Notes: generated from the sequence alone by a model not told the origin. A stretch of DNA of 64,000 nt from Lycocorax pyrrhopterus obiensis (GCA_014706295.1 JACSVZ010000041.1:1302001-1366000), one strand, 5' to 3'. Positions 11,428 to 22,228 are shown, numbered from the stretch's first letter. Made by a program: numbers and translations.

Positions 11428-11475
11428 ACGTGGAATCGTCAAGGCTGGAAAAGACCCCCGGGATCATCGGATCCG
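11428..11475 (-). repeat. Short CR1-type 3' end
   Basis: GTGGAATCGTCAAGGCTGGA followed by AAAGACCCCCGGGATCATCG matches the reverse complement of an avian CR1 3' terminus. About 45 bp survive. Confidence 0.5.
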
Positions 11476-12335
11476 GCAGAGTCGTTCCTTTCCCGGGGGG
11501 GTGATGGGGACACCCCGGGGGCTCCGGAGCCGGGGGAGGATCCAGAGCCCGCCTGGGGAGGGTTTGGCTGCTCCGAGGGATTTGTTGGCAGCGGGTCTGG
11601 ATTTAATTGAGTGTGGTGAGAAGAAAACATCGGGAAAAAACAGGGGGAAAAGCCCGAGTGGGATCCGAGGGAGACTCTTGGCTCCTCGCAGCGCTCGCAC
11701 TTCGCTGCTAATTACAGGGAAAAAGCAGCAATCCCTGGGGGAAGTGGCGAGGGAGAGACTCCAAACCCTCAGCGAGAATGGGAAACGTTCCCTGGCTTCA
11801 GGATTGTTCTTTTTCTGATTTATTTTTAATTTAATTTCCCTCTCCCTGATCGCTGGAGCCTGGAAGCTCCATCGCACTTCGCTCGGAGCGTGTCCGGGAT
11901 GAGGAGATGCTGGAAAAAAAGGGGGATCAGTGGGGACCTTCTGGATCTCCACTGACGGGAGGGGACAGCCGGGGGGTCAGGCTCTGCTCCAAGGGAACAG
12001 GGACAGGACAAGGGGACACGGGATCCTTCCAGGCTTCCCGAGCATCCTAAATAAATTCCAGCCCCCTGAGCAGTCCAGGCCGTCTCCTGGCGCTCCCGAG
12101 GCTCCTCCAAACCCCATCAGGAGGGTGGAAAAGCCGCATTTCCAAAGGTGTTTCCGTGGGAAGGTCTTAGCCTAAAAAAAAAATACGGGAAAAAAACGGA
12201 ACAAAAACCTGGTGCGAAAATGACAGATTTTGCGGTAAGAGGTGAAATCTCCAGCTCGTGGCAGAATTCCCGGAGAGGCTTTTCCAACGGGCAGGGAATG
12301 TGTTTTCAGTTCCTCCGCCGCTGGAATGAACCGGC
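11476..12335. other. Intergenic, nothing recognised
   Basis: No exon or known repeat. Open frames in this stretch (for example 11464-11952 minus) have low-complexity Pro/Arg/Gly composition. Confidence 0.4.
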
Positions 12336-12450
12336 GGCGCTTTTCCTTTGTTAAAAATCAATAGCCGGGCACCCCTGGGTGATAATTGGTGATAATTGCC
12401 CCCATTCATTTCCGTGCTTCGGGGCCGTTGTCGTCTCCACGGGGAATTCC
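12336..12450. promoter_or_regulatory. Candidate CNE with duplicated TGATAATTG
   Basis: GGTGATAATTGGTGATAATTG at about 12379-12399 gives two overlapping GATA/homeodomain sites, close to AAAATCAATAGCC. Repeat-free flanks. Inferred. Confidence 0.25.
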
Positions 12451-12724
12451 CAGATTTCGGGGCAGGGAAGGGAACTGCTCCAACAGAAAATAGGGAAGAG
12501 CATCCCAGAGGTTTGAGTATTCTACAGGCCCTGCAGGCAGGAGTGGGAGCAGAGGAGAATTTGGGATTCTCCTGCTCCCTGGATCTGATCCAGACGGCTC
12601 CAAAATCAACGGAGAGAGAAGGAATAGGCGTGGTTTTAGTAAAGCCGAGCTTGGCCGAGCTGCTGGAACCCAAACTGGGAGATTTGAGCTGGAAACCAGG
12701 AAGATCCGTGTCAGGCCGAGCGTT

Positions 12725-12815
12725 TTATTCTGATTTATTTGCTGCTGGAATTCCAGACGAATCTGAGCCTGCCCAGCAATTAAATTACATTTAATTGGAT
12801 TAGATCGGAGCTGGG
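12725..12815. promoter_or_regulatory. Palindromic homeodomain site cluster
   Basis: CAATTAAA (12777-12784) and TTTAATTG (12790-12797) form a perfect inverted repeat around TTACA, followed by GGATTAGA, an OTX/PITX-like core. Spaced palindromic TAAT half-sites are classical paired-type homeodomain dimer sites. Confidence 0.35.
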
Positions 12816-12989
12816 GGGAGCTTCCCTCTCCCTCCACCATGCCAGGGAAAGAGAAATGAAACATTTCAAGGAAAAAACACGACTCAGGCTCGGAAAAGGG
12901 GGAAAAAGCCAGGAATTTATCCGGATGAAGAAAGGGAAATGCAATGAATTCCCATCGAGCAGGAAGCCTGGAGAGAGAATCCGAAGTCG

Positions 12990-13345
12990 GGGGATTCATC
13001 GAGGCCATAATTGCCCCGTGTTTATTGATTTTCCAGAGATAACAAAACAAATGTTTGTGCAGATTGGGCTCCGTTTATTCCATTTATTTCCCGGCGGAGT
13101 CGATGTTTCTCTCTTGGAAAAAAAAAAAAAACACCACAAAAAAAACCCAAATCAAAAATCCCATCCCGATGCTCTTAAATTCATTGTTGTTTTTCCGAGC
13201 TGGTTATTAAATTATTGCCGGATCCCACCGGCTCCGTCTCCCTGCAAATTGGTTTGTTTGGAAGGAGCTTCCACTTTGCAGCCGTTTATGAAGCAGCTTT
13301 TTATTTTCCCCCCTCTTAATTGTTGGCATTAAAGGAGCCGGGTCT
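12990..13345. other. AT-rich low-repeat block
   Basis: Contains CATAATTGCC, GTTTATTGATT, AGATAACAAAACAAATG and TTATTAAATTATTGCC, with an A13 run near 13120. Possible CNE with FOX/SOX-like cores; no gene. Confidence 0.25.
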
Positions 13346-13360
13346 GGCTCTGCCTGGTGG

Positions 13361-13845
13361 AATCCCAAAATCCCGGAATGGTCTGGGTTGGGAGGGATTT
13401 AAATCCCATCCAGTTCCAACCCCGACACCTTCCAGGAGACCAGGATATCCCAGCCTGGCCTTGGACACTTCCAGGGATCCAGGCGCAGCTACAGCTCCTC
13501 AGGGAATTCCATCCCAGCCCCTCTCCACTCTCACAGACAGGAATTCCTTCCCGATATCCCATCCCTCCCTGCCCTCTGGCAGTGGGAAGCCATTCCCTGT
13601 GTCCTGTCCCTCCAGCCCTTGTCCCCAGTCCCTCTCCAGCTCTCCTGGAGCCCCTTTAGGCCCTGCAAGGGGCTCTGAGCTCTCCTTGGAATTTCCCTTC
13701 TCCAGGTGAACATTCCCAGCTCTCCCAGCCTGGCTCCAGAGGGGCTCCAGCCCCCGGAGCAGCTCCGTGGTTTCCTCTGGACTTGCTCCAGCAGCTCCAG
13801 CTTCTTCTTCTATTGGTGGTCGTGGAGCTGGAGGCTGGAATTCCA
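13361..13845 (-). repeat. CR1 LINE 3' fragment, antisense
   Basis: Reverse-complement CR1 3' end from CGGAATGGTCTGGGTTGG through GACACTTCCAGGGATCC, CTCACAGACAGGAATTCC and TCTCCAGGTGAACATTCCC to the CTGGACTTGCTCCAGCAGC segment. About 485 bp, the longest CR1 here. No reverse-transcriptase domain. Confidence 0.88.
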
Positions 13846-13847
13846 TC

Positions 13848-13908
13848 TGATAATTCCAGCTGATAATTCCAGCTGATAACTCCAGCTGATAACTCCAGCT
13901 GATAACGC
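13848..13908. repeat. 13-bp tandem repeat of TGATAA(T/C)TCCAGC
   Basis: Units start at 13848, 13861, 13874, 13887 and 13900, exactly 13 bp apart. Each contains TGATAA, a GATA-factor core on the opposite strand. The array lies directly at the 5'-truncated end of the adjoining CR1. Confidence 0.85.
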
Positions 13909-14184
13909 CCCGCTGCCCCCTGGGCCCCCCAAATCCTGCCCCTTTTCCCTGCGGAGAACAAGGACGGGGCGGCAGGAACAGCAGGGAAGGAGCTGTCCAT
14001 GGTACCGAAATCCTTGGAAAAGCTCATCCCGAAGTTCTGGCTATGTCGCTGCGCTAATCCCGCCCATTCCCAAGGCTCCTGGAGCCTTTCCCGGGATCGC
14101 CAATCCCCTGCTTTAATCACAGCTCAGGCCCCGCTGCCTGCGCTGCAGCAACGCTTCCAGCTCCGGCTGATTGGGATTTAAGTC

Positions 14185-14405
14185 CTGATTTTCTCCCTCC
14201 CAGCATAATCAGGCCTGGATGGGGAGATTTTCCCGGTGACAATTAAAATAATGAAAATGAACTTTAAGTGACATTCAAACACCGTCACCTGCTCCCGGCT
14301 CCGCTCTACCCCCGGCATCCCGGGAGCTGCAATTTGGAGCATCATTCACCGCAGGCTGATTGCAGCTGCATCCATTCAGCTCGGATCCTGCAGCAGCCTG
14401 AAAAG
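14185..14405. promoter_or_regulatory. Candidate CNE
   Basis: Repeat-free block with GGTGACAATTAAAATAATG, GAACTTTAAGTGACATTC and CAGGCTGATTGCAGCTGC. Homeodomain, NKX-type (TTAAGTG) and E-box (CAGCTG) motifs lie close together. Inferred. Confidence 0.25.
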
Positions 14406-15391
14406 AAGCTGGGGGGAAAAAAAAAGAAAAGGAATTTTCAGGTGTCAGGACCTGCCCCTGCCCCGGATTTCCAGGAAAGCTCAGTGTTGGGATGCTCGCA
14501 AAAAGCTGGAGCGGGTTCTGGATGGGTTCTCTTGGTGTTTAGGGATGGGGATGGGTTCATTGTGTTTGTGGGGCGTGATTGCGAGTGTTTATCGATTCCC
14601 AGATCGTTATTTCCAATGCATCCAGACGACAGAAATCCATGGAATTACTCATGTGGACAGGGTCAGGGGCTGCTCCAGAGCCTCGGGTTATCCATCCTGC
14701 TGGGATCCAGGGCTGGATAAATCCCAGCCCAGCACAGCCCAGCTCCTCCTGCTCCAATTTTTGGAGCGTTTTGAGGCTTCCACCTCATCCAGGATGTGAA
14801 TTCCCACCCCTCGCTGGCGGTTCTGGCAGAGTTTTCTTGCCTCTCCGTCATCCCAGCATGGAATTGTTCCCTCCTGGGCTTGGCATCTCCTGTGAGGAAT
14901 TCAAAGGGGTCAGGGGGGTTGGGGAAGGGGTTCCTGTTCTCCAGCGCAGGGAATTCAGTGAGTTCTGGAAAAAAAGAGGGATGGAAATCCTTCACCCCTC
15001 ACCCCACCCCATTCCAGAGCTATTTGGGAAGGGATTTACCTCTCCAAAGCAGCTGCAGCCGCCCTGGCACCGGGATTCTCCCAGGCTTGGCCGCCTTCTC
15101 CGTGGGATCAGCTCCAGGCTGGGATCTCACTCCCGCATCTTGCTCCAGGAAAGGAAAGCAAATCCTGCCATCCACCCCCCGTCACTCCAACCCTCCCAAC
15201 ACCTCCCTGCAGGCTGGCAGGGATTCCAGGATCGGGAGTTTTCCCTCTGCCTCCCTCAGATCCCAGGTTTTCCCCCGAGGTGGCGGCGCGTGCACCTCGC
15301 CGATAAGGAGGGGCTGGGAGCGGCTTTGCCGAGCCAGGGAGCGCTGCCAGGAGAGCTCTGCCGAGGGATTGCGGGGACTGAAGGGTGGCTG

Positions 15392-15752
15392 CAACAGCTG
15401 GGAGAGCTGGGAATGCTCACCTGGAGAGAAGAAGGACCCAGAGAGAGCTCAGAGCCCCTTCCAGGGCCTAAAGGGGTCCAAGAGAGCTGGAGAGGGACTT
15501 GGGATAAAGGATGGAGGGACAGAACACAGGGAATGGCTTCCAACTGACAGGGAACAGGGTGAGACGGGATATTGGGAAGGAATTCCTGGCTGTGAGGGTG
15601 GAGAGGGGCTGGGATGGAATTCCCAGAGCAGCTGTGGCTGCCCCTGGATCCTTGCAAGTGTCCAAGGCCAGGTTGGAGTAACCTGGGATACTGGAAGTTC
15701 TCCCTCCTTTAAGGTCCTTTCCAAGCCAAACCATTGTGGGACTGTGGGATTC
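15392..15752 (+). repeat. CR1 LINE 3' fragment, sense
   Basis: Sense-oriented CR1 3' end: GGGAATGCTCACCTGGAGA, CTCAGAGCCCCTTCCAGGG, GGACAGAACACAGGGAATGG, GTGTCCAAGGCCAGGTTGG and TCCTTTCCAAGCCAAACCA near the terminus. 5'-truncated. The long open frames 14579-15547 and 14796-15848 (+) run through it. Confidence 0.88.
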
Positions 15753-15755
15753 TCC

Positions 15756-16615
15756 GGTCTCCCAGCAGGAGCAGGACACAGCCCAAGCCCCTGTCACACT
15801 CTGGATGTGCTGTCACACTGGTTTTTCCCAGGGATGTTTTGTCCCTGAGCTCGTGCCATGCGTTCTCCCGGAGCCTCTCCCTGTTCCCAGCTTTATCTCC
15901 GGCTCAGCAGGAGCGCTGGGAGCTGGGAAGGGCTGGGAAGAGCTGCCAGGCCGGAGCTGTCTCGGCTCCCTGGAACGCTCCCATCCATCTGCTGAGAGAG
16001 GTGACAGAGCCTTGGCTCGGCTCTTCCCAGCACGGTTCTGTTTGGAGGACGGGAGAGCCCCGGGAGCTCCACCAATCCCAGCGGATCGTGGGGAGTTTGC
16101 AAACCTCAGGAATGCTGCTGGGACGTGGAAAAAGGGGATCTGAGGGCTCCAAAGGCACGGCTCAGCTGACAGGGACACGCTGTCCATCGTCCCCGCTTCC
16201 AAACGTGTCACCCGCCTTGGCTTTGGGGTGAGGGACCCCGCGCTGCTCCTTCATTCGTTTCCTGATCATCTCCACTCTCCCTTCCCCCAGCTCCGGCTGC
16301 TGCCTGGGAGTCCCCATCCCAATCCAGGCGGGCTCCTGACCATGCTCAGGCACAGCTTTCGACCGGTTTATCCCAGTTTGTCCCGGGATGTGACGGGAGA
16401 AGGAGGTGGGGAGAAGGAGGTGCTCGAGGAGTTCCGGGAGGAGGGGACAGAACCCACGGGCAAAGGGCAGAGCCCCTCCCAGGAAATCACGGCTGATTTT
16501 CCACAGGGCCTGGGAAGCCCTGGAATTCTCCCGAAACAGGATGCAGAGGCTTTAGGATGGCACCTGTGCGGGAGGGCTGGGAATGCAGGGAAGGAGGGGA
16601 AGCAGGAGATGAGGG
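15756..16615. other. Intergenic, nothing recognised
   Basis: No exon, no known repeat. Open frames on both strands show no domain similarity. Confidence 0.4.
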
Positions 16616-16619
16616 ACAA

Positions 16620-16975
16620 ATCCCAATCTGTGACATCAAAAATCAAATTTCCGCGGTCCCCTATCAGCGGCTCTTCACTCCTAATTATCCACAGATAATG
16701 AGCGAGCACGAGAGTGGGAGATACTGGGATAATTTACTGTTCATCAAAGGAAAAAAATATTGGAATCGTTCTCCTTCAGCGTCTCCGGTTCCTCATCAAG
16801 GATCCTGCCCAGGAGACCCTCCTGACAGCCCTGCCAAAAACCCGTCACAGCCATTAGCGACAAAGCGATTAGCTGGTAATTAAGTCCGTAATTAACTCCA
16901 GCAATCAACACGGAGATCTAACGTGAACTCGAGTTAAATCAAGGGCCATTAATGTGCGCCAAGATCTCTCCACGG
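16620..16975. promoter_or_regulatory. Two AT-rich homeodomain islands
   Basis: Block one (16620-16760) has CCTAATTATCC, AGATAATGAGC and GGATAATTTACTG. Block two (16845-16975) has CCATTAGCGAC, CGATTAGCTGGTAATTAAG, CGTAATTAACTCC and GGCCATTAATGTG. The density of TAATTA cores is among the highest in the window. Candidate distal enhancers; inferred. Confidence 0.33.
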
Positions 16976-17157
16976 TGGCTGCGGCGACAACACCGAAGGT
17001 TCCCGGGAGGAGCGATGGGAGCCGCTGGGATCATCCCGACGGTGCCGGGGCTTGGTGGAGCCTTCTGCTCCCTCCTTCCCACACTTCCAGCACAGGAATC
17101 CCGCGTTTCCAGCTTCCAGCCGCTCTGGATGCTGCTGCACGCGGCTCTCGAGGGGTT

Positions 17158-17205
17158 CTTGAACCTTGATGAGTTTTTGAACCTTGATGAGTTTTGGAAC
17201 CTCGC
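17158..17205. repeat. 18-bp tandem repeat
   Basis: GAACCTTGATGAGTTTT occurs at 17161 and 17179 with a partial third copy at 17197. It encodes the LIKVQ repeat visible in the minus-strand frame 16949-17932. Confidence 0.85.
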
Positions 17206-17849
17206 GTGAAGCTCCAAATTCATTTTTCCTCCTTCTTTTCACCAAGGAATTGTCGCCTCCTGGTCTCCAGGCCACTTTTCTGTCACCTCCTGGTCTCAGG
17301 CCCCTTATCGGCCGCCGGCGCCGGGGCGTCCGTGGGACATGCGGCTGAGCGTGGATGACACGGGGTAATTCCATGGCCTTCCAAAATAACTTCGGCTGGC
17401 GGGGAACAGGGAAGAGCAGAGCAGGGAAAAGGCATGGAAAAAGCACGTGGAGGGCAGGGAGCGGCCGGGAAAGGAGAATCCCTGGCTCCTGTGTGATGGT
17501 GTCATCTCGGGATATCCCGATCCTCCTGACTCCCATCGTCCCAAGACATCCCGCTCCTTCTCCAGCCTTGGAATCCCCAAAATCCTGAATTATCCACAGG
17601 CAACATCCAAGCAGCCACCAAAAATCTGGTGAGAGCTCCACGTTGCCCACGGACTCACCCTGGTCCTCCCCTATTTTTGTAAATCCGCCTCCTGGTGACG
17701 TTTTTCCCCGTGAGATGACATTCCCAGCGGTTCCCACTGGAGCTCGGCAGGAATAATTCTCGGAGTGCCCCGGAGCAGAGTCAGGCACCGCCACCTCCCT
17801 CATCTCCCCAACCTGTAAGCGGGGCCGAGCCTCTCCGCATGTGCTCCTT

Positions 17850-17960
17850 GATAAATCACTTAATAAAACTTTATGGAGCCAGGACGAGGAATCCGCACGG
17901 AACAGATGAACTGGGACTGAAATACGGCCCAATTAAGGCTGGAAGCGGCCTGGCTTTGCT
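17850..17960. promoter_or_regulatory. AT-rich island (candidate CNE)
   Basis: CTTGATAAATCACTTAATAA and CGGCCCAATTAAGGC in a repeat-free context. Inferred only. Confidence 0.2.
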
Positions 17961-18224
17961 TGGAGCGTCCTCCGGCTCCAAATGAAATCCTCGCCCAGGG
18001 AGATAAATCAGGGAAACCCCGACCCCACTCCACTCCTGAGCAGGGATCAGCCAGGCCCGGGATTGTTGGGAAAAGACGGATTCCGGTCGGGATGGGGATG
18101 TTTGCAGCCTTCTTCCCGGGGCTGGGCTCTTCCCCAGCTTTTCCTGGCTCATCCCTGACAGAGCGAAAACAAACCCAGCAAATTGTTTTGCCGTGGTGTT
18201 CCCACAGCTGCAATTAAAGCCCAT

Positions 18225-18350
18225 TCAGGCTCCTGGTTTATTTCCCCTCCCTCCACGTCCTCTGTTTTTTTCCCTTCAAAAAAACGGGATTATTTTTAAT
18301 TACAGTTTTACGCTCCATTAATGAACCTCAACAATGTGCTGATGAACGAG
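18225..18350. promoter_or_regulatory. AT-rich island (candidate CNE)
   Basis: ATTATTTTTAATTACAG, CTCCATTAATGAACC and CAACAATGTGC (SOX-like) between 18285 and 18340. Inferred only. Confidence 0.25.
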
Positions 18351-19235
18351 GCGGAGGCACCAGGACACGAGGAGCTTCCATGGATTCCAGCAGGGATGAT
18401 TTATCCCCAGGCTGCCCCGTGGAGATTGGGAAGTGGGGATGGAAAACAGACAGGTCATGTTCTCCTGGATTCAGGCTGGAATATCCCGAATATCCTCCCA
18501 ACGTGGTCTTGGGATGGCTCTGAGCATCCTGGGGGCACTGAGGGGGATCTCAGGAGTTTTTCCTCCCCATCCCACACAAATATTCCGGTGTTAATGCAAA
18601 TTATCCCGGTGTAATTCCACGGAGTCAAAACCCCCCACGATTCCCATTTTCCCGGTACAGAGGGATCTCACCCGTGGCGTCGCAGGCTTTGTTTTTCATC
18701 AAACCCAGCTTTAGTCTCTCCCCCTCCGAACGCGAGGAAAGCTTTGGGTTTTGTGCATGTGGAAAAGGTCATTCCAGCAAAAAACCCGGAGCCTGAGGAG
18801 CGGCTTTTATTGAGGTGAGGAGGATTGAAATCCTGCCAAGCCGAGGGAAAAGGGAAAAACAAACGCTCCGAAAAACCCGAGCAAACCTCCAAAACCCCAG
18901 CCAAACCCTGCCCACGCGTTCCCACAGGGATGAGACCACGGATTTGGGGCAGGATTTGGATTGGGTCAGCTCAGCCTCTCCCCAGCCCTTCCCGTCGCGT
19001 TGCTCCTGCGGGATTTCCATCCAGAGGGGAAACTGGGTTTAAATCCCAATGGAAAACGCTCCGTGGGCATCCCGAGAGCTGCCAGGACTTTATCCATCCT
19101 TCCTCCTGGTGTTTCCTCCCCAAATTCTCCTCAGGAACCTGTTGCTCCTCTTTAGCTCCTGGATCCAGACCTCTGGGTACCTCTGAGTGGGAAAGAGGGA
19201 ACAGCAGGAGGTTTGGGAGCGGGAGCGGAGCTCTG

Positions 19236-19568
19236 GGAATGGGTTGGGTGGGAAAGGACCTTAAAGCCATCCAGGGACACCTTCCACTGTCCCAGGCTGC
19301 TCCAGCCTGGCCTTGGGCACTTCCAGGGATCCAGGGGCAGCCACAGCTCCTCAGGGAATTCCATCCCAGCCCCTCACCACCCTCACAGACAGGAATTCCT
19401 TCCCGATATCCCACCCATCCCTGCCCTCTGGCAGTTGGAAGCCATTCCCTGTGTCCTGTCCCTCCAGCCCTTGTCCCCAGTCCCTCTCCAGCTCTCCTGG
19501 AGCCCCTTTAGGCCCTGCAAGGGGCTCTGAGCTCTCCTTGGAATTTCCCTTCTCCAGGTGAACATTCC
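19236..19568 (-). repeat. CR1 LINE 3' fragment, antisense
   Basis: Reverse-complement CR1 3' end with CACCTTCCACTGTCCCAGG, GGCACTTCCAGGGATCC, GAAGCCATTCCCTGTGTC and TCTCCAGGTGAACATTCCC. It ends abruptly at a CATC microsatellite. Confidence 0.88.
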
Positions 19569-19600
19569 CTCCCATCCATCCATCCATCCATCCATCCCTT
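19569..19600. repeat. (ATCC)n microsatellite
   Basis: About six ATCC units directly abutting the 5' truncation point of the CR1. Confidence 0.9.
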
Positions 19601-20193
19601 TGTCCCCTCAAACCCCAGACCTGTGCCCAAAAAAAAAGAACAGCTGAGCATTAAAATCCCTTTCCCAAGTTTTCCTGGTATTTCCTGGAATTTCCAGGTT
19701 TGTTCGCCTTTAACAAACACTCCACGATTTTGGGATTTATTCCCACAGCACCCTCCACCCTTTAGCCCAGGGATGCACGGAATTCCTGCGGTCCCGAATC
19801 CCAAACCGTCCTAAAAAACATTAAAAACAGGGAAAGGAAATGCAATTTCCCGAGGGAAAAATCAAAGGAACCCCTGTGGATCCGAGGCCCCGCTCTCCCC
19901 TATCTCCAAGGCTCCACGCGCTCCTGGCCCTGCCGTGATAAGGCTCCTTTGAATCCCTTTTCAATCCCTGTCCTCCCTTCCCATTGGCTGCCGCCTTCCC
20001 GAAAATCTGCCGTGAAAAGGAAGGAGGAAAAAAAAAAACCTCAACCCTGAAAGAGTCAGGGCTGGGTGAAATCTGTTTGTTTTGGGATTCACGGAGCGTT
20101 TTCCCGGGAAGGGAGGGGGATGTCGGCAAATCCATGTCCTGATTTTCCATGATTCTGGGAAGAATTGTCCCAGTTTTGTGGTCCTGCAGCTGC

Positions 20194-20238
20194 CAAATTT
20201 TCCTCCTCTTCCTCCTTTTCCTCCTCCTCCTCTCCTAC
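20194..20238. repeat. TCC-rich pyrimidine tract
   Basis: Low-complexity CTT/CCT pyrimidine run. Confidence 0.8.
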
Positions 20239-20282
20239 ACCTCCCCAGGTTCCAAGGGAGCAAAAACCACCACCGGCCCCTT

Positions 20283-20325
20283 GGAAAAATCAGATTTTTC
20301 CTTAAAAATCTGATTTTTCCTTAAA
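20283..20325. repeat. Short inverted and direct repeat
   Basis: AAAAATCAGATTTTTCC is followed by TTAAAAATCTGATTTTTCC, giving a direct repeat of GATTTTTCCTTAAAA and an inverted AAAATCAGA/TCTGATTTT pair. Confidence 0.7.
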
Positions 20326-20354
20326 AAAACTCCCCAACCCCGTAACTCCTTGAA

Positions 20355-20500
20355 TTCCCGGCCATTAATTCCATTAATTATGTTATGATGCAATTAATTC
20401 ACTTCATTTCCTGCCTATTAGCGCCTCAATTATTAATTAATAATTACAGATCATTAACCGATAACGTTCTCCTGGCAGCTGAATTATTAATCTCCCGCGA
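20355..20500. promoter_or_regulatory. TAATTA-dense island (candidate enhancer)
   Basis: Within about 130 bp there are CCATTAATTCCATTAATTA, GCAATTAATTC, CTATTAGCGCC, CAATTATTAATTAATAATTA, TCATTAACC and GAATTATTAATC. This is the strongest homeodomain-core cluster in the window, in an otherwise GC-rich region. Confidence 0.38.
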
Positions 20501-20751
20501 CCGAGTTTTTTTCCTTGACATTTGTCTCTCATTTTTCCTGGGAATTTGGGCAATTCCCAGCTCCGGGAGGAGTCAAAATCTCTGGGAGAGTCCTTATAAA
20601 AAATCAGGAGGGAATCAGCGCATTCCCGGGAATCTTCCCTGATCCGTGTGGGAGGAAATTCCTCGTCCCCTTGGTGGAGGTGAAGAAGTGGCTGCTCCGA
20701 GGGGTCCCCAAATCCATAAATCTTGGGATCAGTGGGGTCATAAACCTTGGG

Positions 20752-20945
20752 AACCTTGGAGTGCTCCAGGGCCAGGAAAAAGTGGGAGAAGGACACTGGG
20801 AATCCTGGAGCTTTCCAGGGCCAGGAAAAGAACACCTGGAATTCTGGAGCATTCCAGGGCCAGGAAAAGTTGGGAGGAGGACATTGGGAATCCTGGAGCA
20901 TTCCAGGGCCAGGAAAAGGTTGGAGAAGGACACCGGGAACCCTGG
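20752..20945. repeat. Minisatellite, CCAGGGCCAGGAAAA units
   Basis: The core CCAGGGCCAGG recurs at 20766, 20815, 20854 and 20903, so spacings are 49, 39 and 49 bp. The 39-bp unit lacks a 10-bp GAGAAGGACA-like stretch. Confidence 0.88.
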
Positions 20946-20989
20946 ATATTTATTTGCAGCCGGATATTTATGGGATAATCAGGGAAGAG

Positions 20990-21160
20990 CCGATTTTTTG
21001 GGAAAACAAAGGAACAAACAAAGCAGCTCCCGGGCCTTATCAGCGCTGAGCTCTCCTTATCTGCTCCGGAATCTCCATAATTTCCTCCGCTTCCCCTCGG
21101 AATGTTTGTGGCTCCGGCGCTGTTTGAAGGTTGTTTACAGCAATTATGGAAGGAGGGAGG
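20990..21160. promoter_or_regulatory. Candidate CNE with GATA and SOX cores
   Basis: AACAAAGGAACAAACAAAGC (SOX/TCF-like), CCTTATCAGCGC and CCTTATCTGCTCC (GATA), then TTTACAGCAATTATGG. Repeat-free block between two minisatellites. Inferred. Confidence 0.28.
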
Positions 21161-21370
21161 AAAATTCCATAAACGGATGGAAATTCCTGCAAAACAGACA
21201 CTGAAACAAAGAAAGAAAAAATCGGGAGCGGGTTCCTGATTCCCTTTTCCTTCTGCTGCCGTCCAAAGGGGATTGATGATGGAATATCAGGGAAGAGGAG
21301 GAAACCGGGGCATTTTCCATGGGCGAAACATGGCGGGATAGGGATGGGAATGGGGAATTCTGAGGACACA

Positions 21371-21775
21371 GGATGGGTTTGGAGGATTCAAGATGGTTTT
21401 GGGGGATGCAGGATGGGTTTGCAGGATTTAGGATGGTTTTGGGGGATGCAGGACGGGTTTGGAGGATTCAGGATGGTTTTTAGGGATGCAGGATGGGTTT
21501 GGAGGATTTAGGATGGTTTTGGGGGATGCAGGATGGGTTTGGAGGATTCAGGATGGTTTTTAGGGATGCAGGATGGGTTTGGAGGATTTAGGATGGTTCT
21601 TAGGGATGCAGGATGGTTTTCAGGATGCAGGATGGATTGAGGGGGGTGCAGGATGGTTTTGGGGGATGCAGGATAATTTTTGGGGATTCAGGATGGTTTT
21701 GGGGGATTTAGGATGGGTTTAGAGGATTTAGGACGGTTTATGGGGATGCAGGACGGATTGAGGAGAATTCCTTGC
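21371..21775. repeat. 40-bp minisatellite, about ten copies
   Basis: A 40-bp unit made of two related 20-bp halves (GGATGGGTTTGGAGGATT and GGATGGTTTTGGGGGATGCA types) repeats over about 400 bp. Units differ by a few substitutions; the last copies are degenerate. Confidence 0.92.
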
Positions 21776-22029
21776 CTCCCCAGGATGGGTTTTGGGAGCA
21801 GGAAGACATCCAGAGAATTTGGGAAGCCCCAGCCGCTGCCAGGCCCGGCTGGAAGCCACCTTAAAGAAAATTCCCAACGAATCCATGGCGGCTCCGTTCA
21901 CCGGGAGCAGCTCCAGGGATGGATTCTCCTTCTCCCCATCCCCCTGAGCTGCAGCCCGGGAAGTTCGGGGGCTGAAGACAAAAAAGGAGATTTTTTTTTT
22001 TTCCCTTTTTTTTTAAATTTAAATGAAGT

Positions 22030-22180
22030 TTTCTGAGTCACTGCGGGCCCTTATCAGCCCTTCCCAAATCCCGAGGATCCCATTCCCTTCCCTGTCCTCT
22101 GCCAGCTCCAGCCCGGATCTGAGGAGCTGTTCCTTATCAGCTTTGCCTCCTGATAAGCTCCTGTTTATCAATTCCCCTCC
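22030..22180. promoter_or_regulatory. GATA-site cluster with AP-1 site
   Basis: TGAGTCA (22034-22040, perfect AP-1), TTATCAG at 22051-22057 and 22134-22140, TGATAAG at 22151-22157 and TTTATCA at 22164-22170. Four GATA cores in 120 bp plus AP-1 suggest a regulatory element. Inferred. Confidence 0.33.
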
Positions 22181-22209
22181 CAGAGATCTCCATTTGCTCT
22201 GTGGGGTGG

Positions 22210-22228
22210 TTTTTTTTTTTTTTTTTTT
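22210..22228. repeat. T19 homopolymer
   Basis: Nineteen consecutive T. Confidence 0.9.

Noticed and set aside
14579..15848. Overlapping 322- and 350-aa plus frames
   Set aside because: Both run through a sense CR1 3' fragment in different frames, and neither shows a reverse-transcriptase or endonuclease domain.
16949..17932. 327-aa minus-strand open frame
   Set aside because: No recognisable domain, a low-complexity LIKVQ repeat from an 18-bp tandem, and no splice or promoter context. Kept only as a chance frame.
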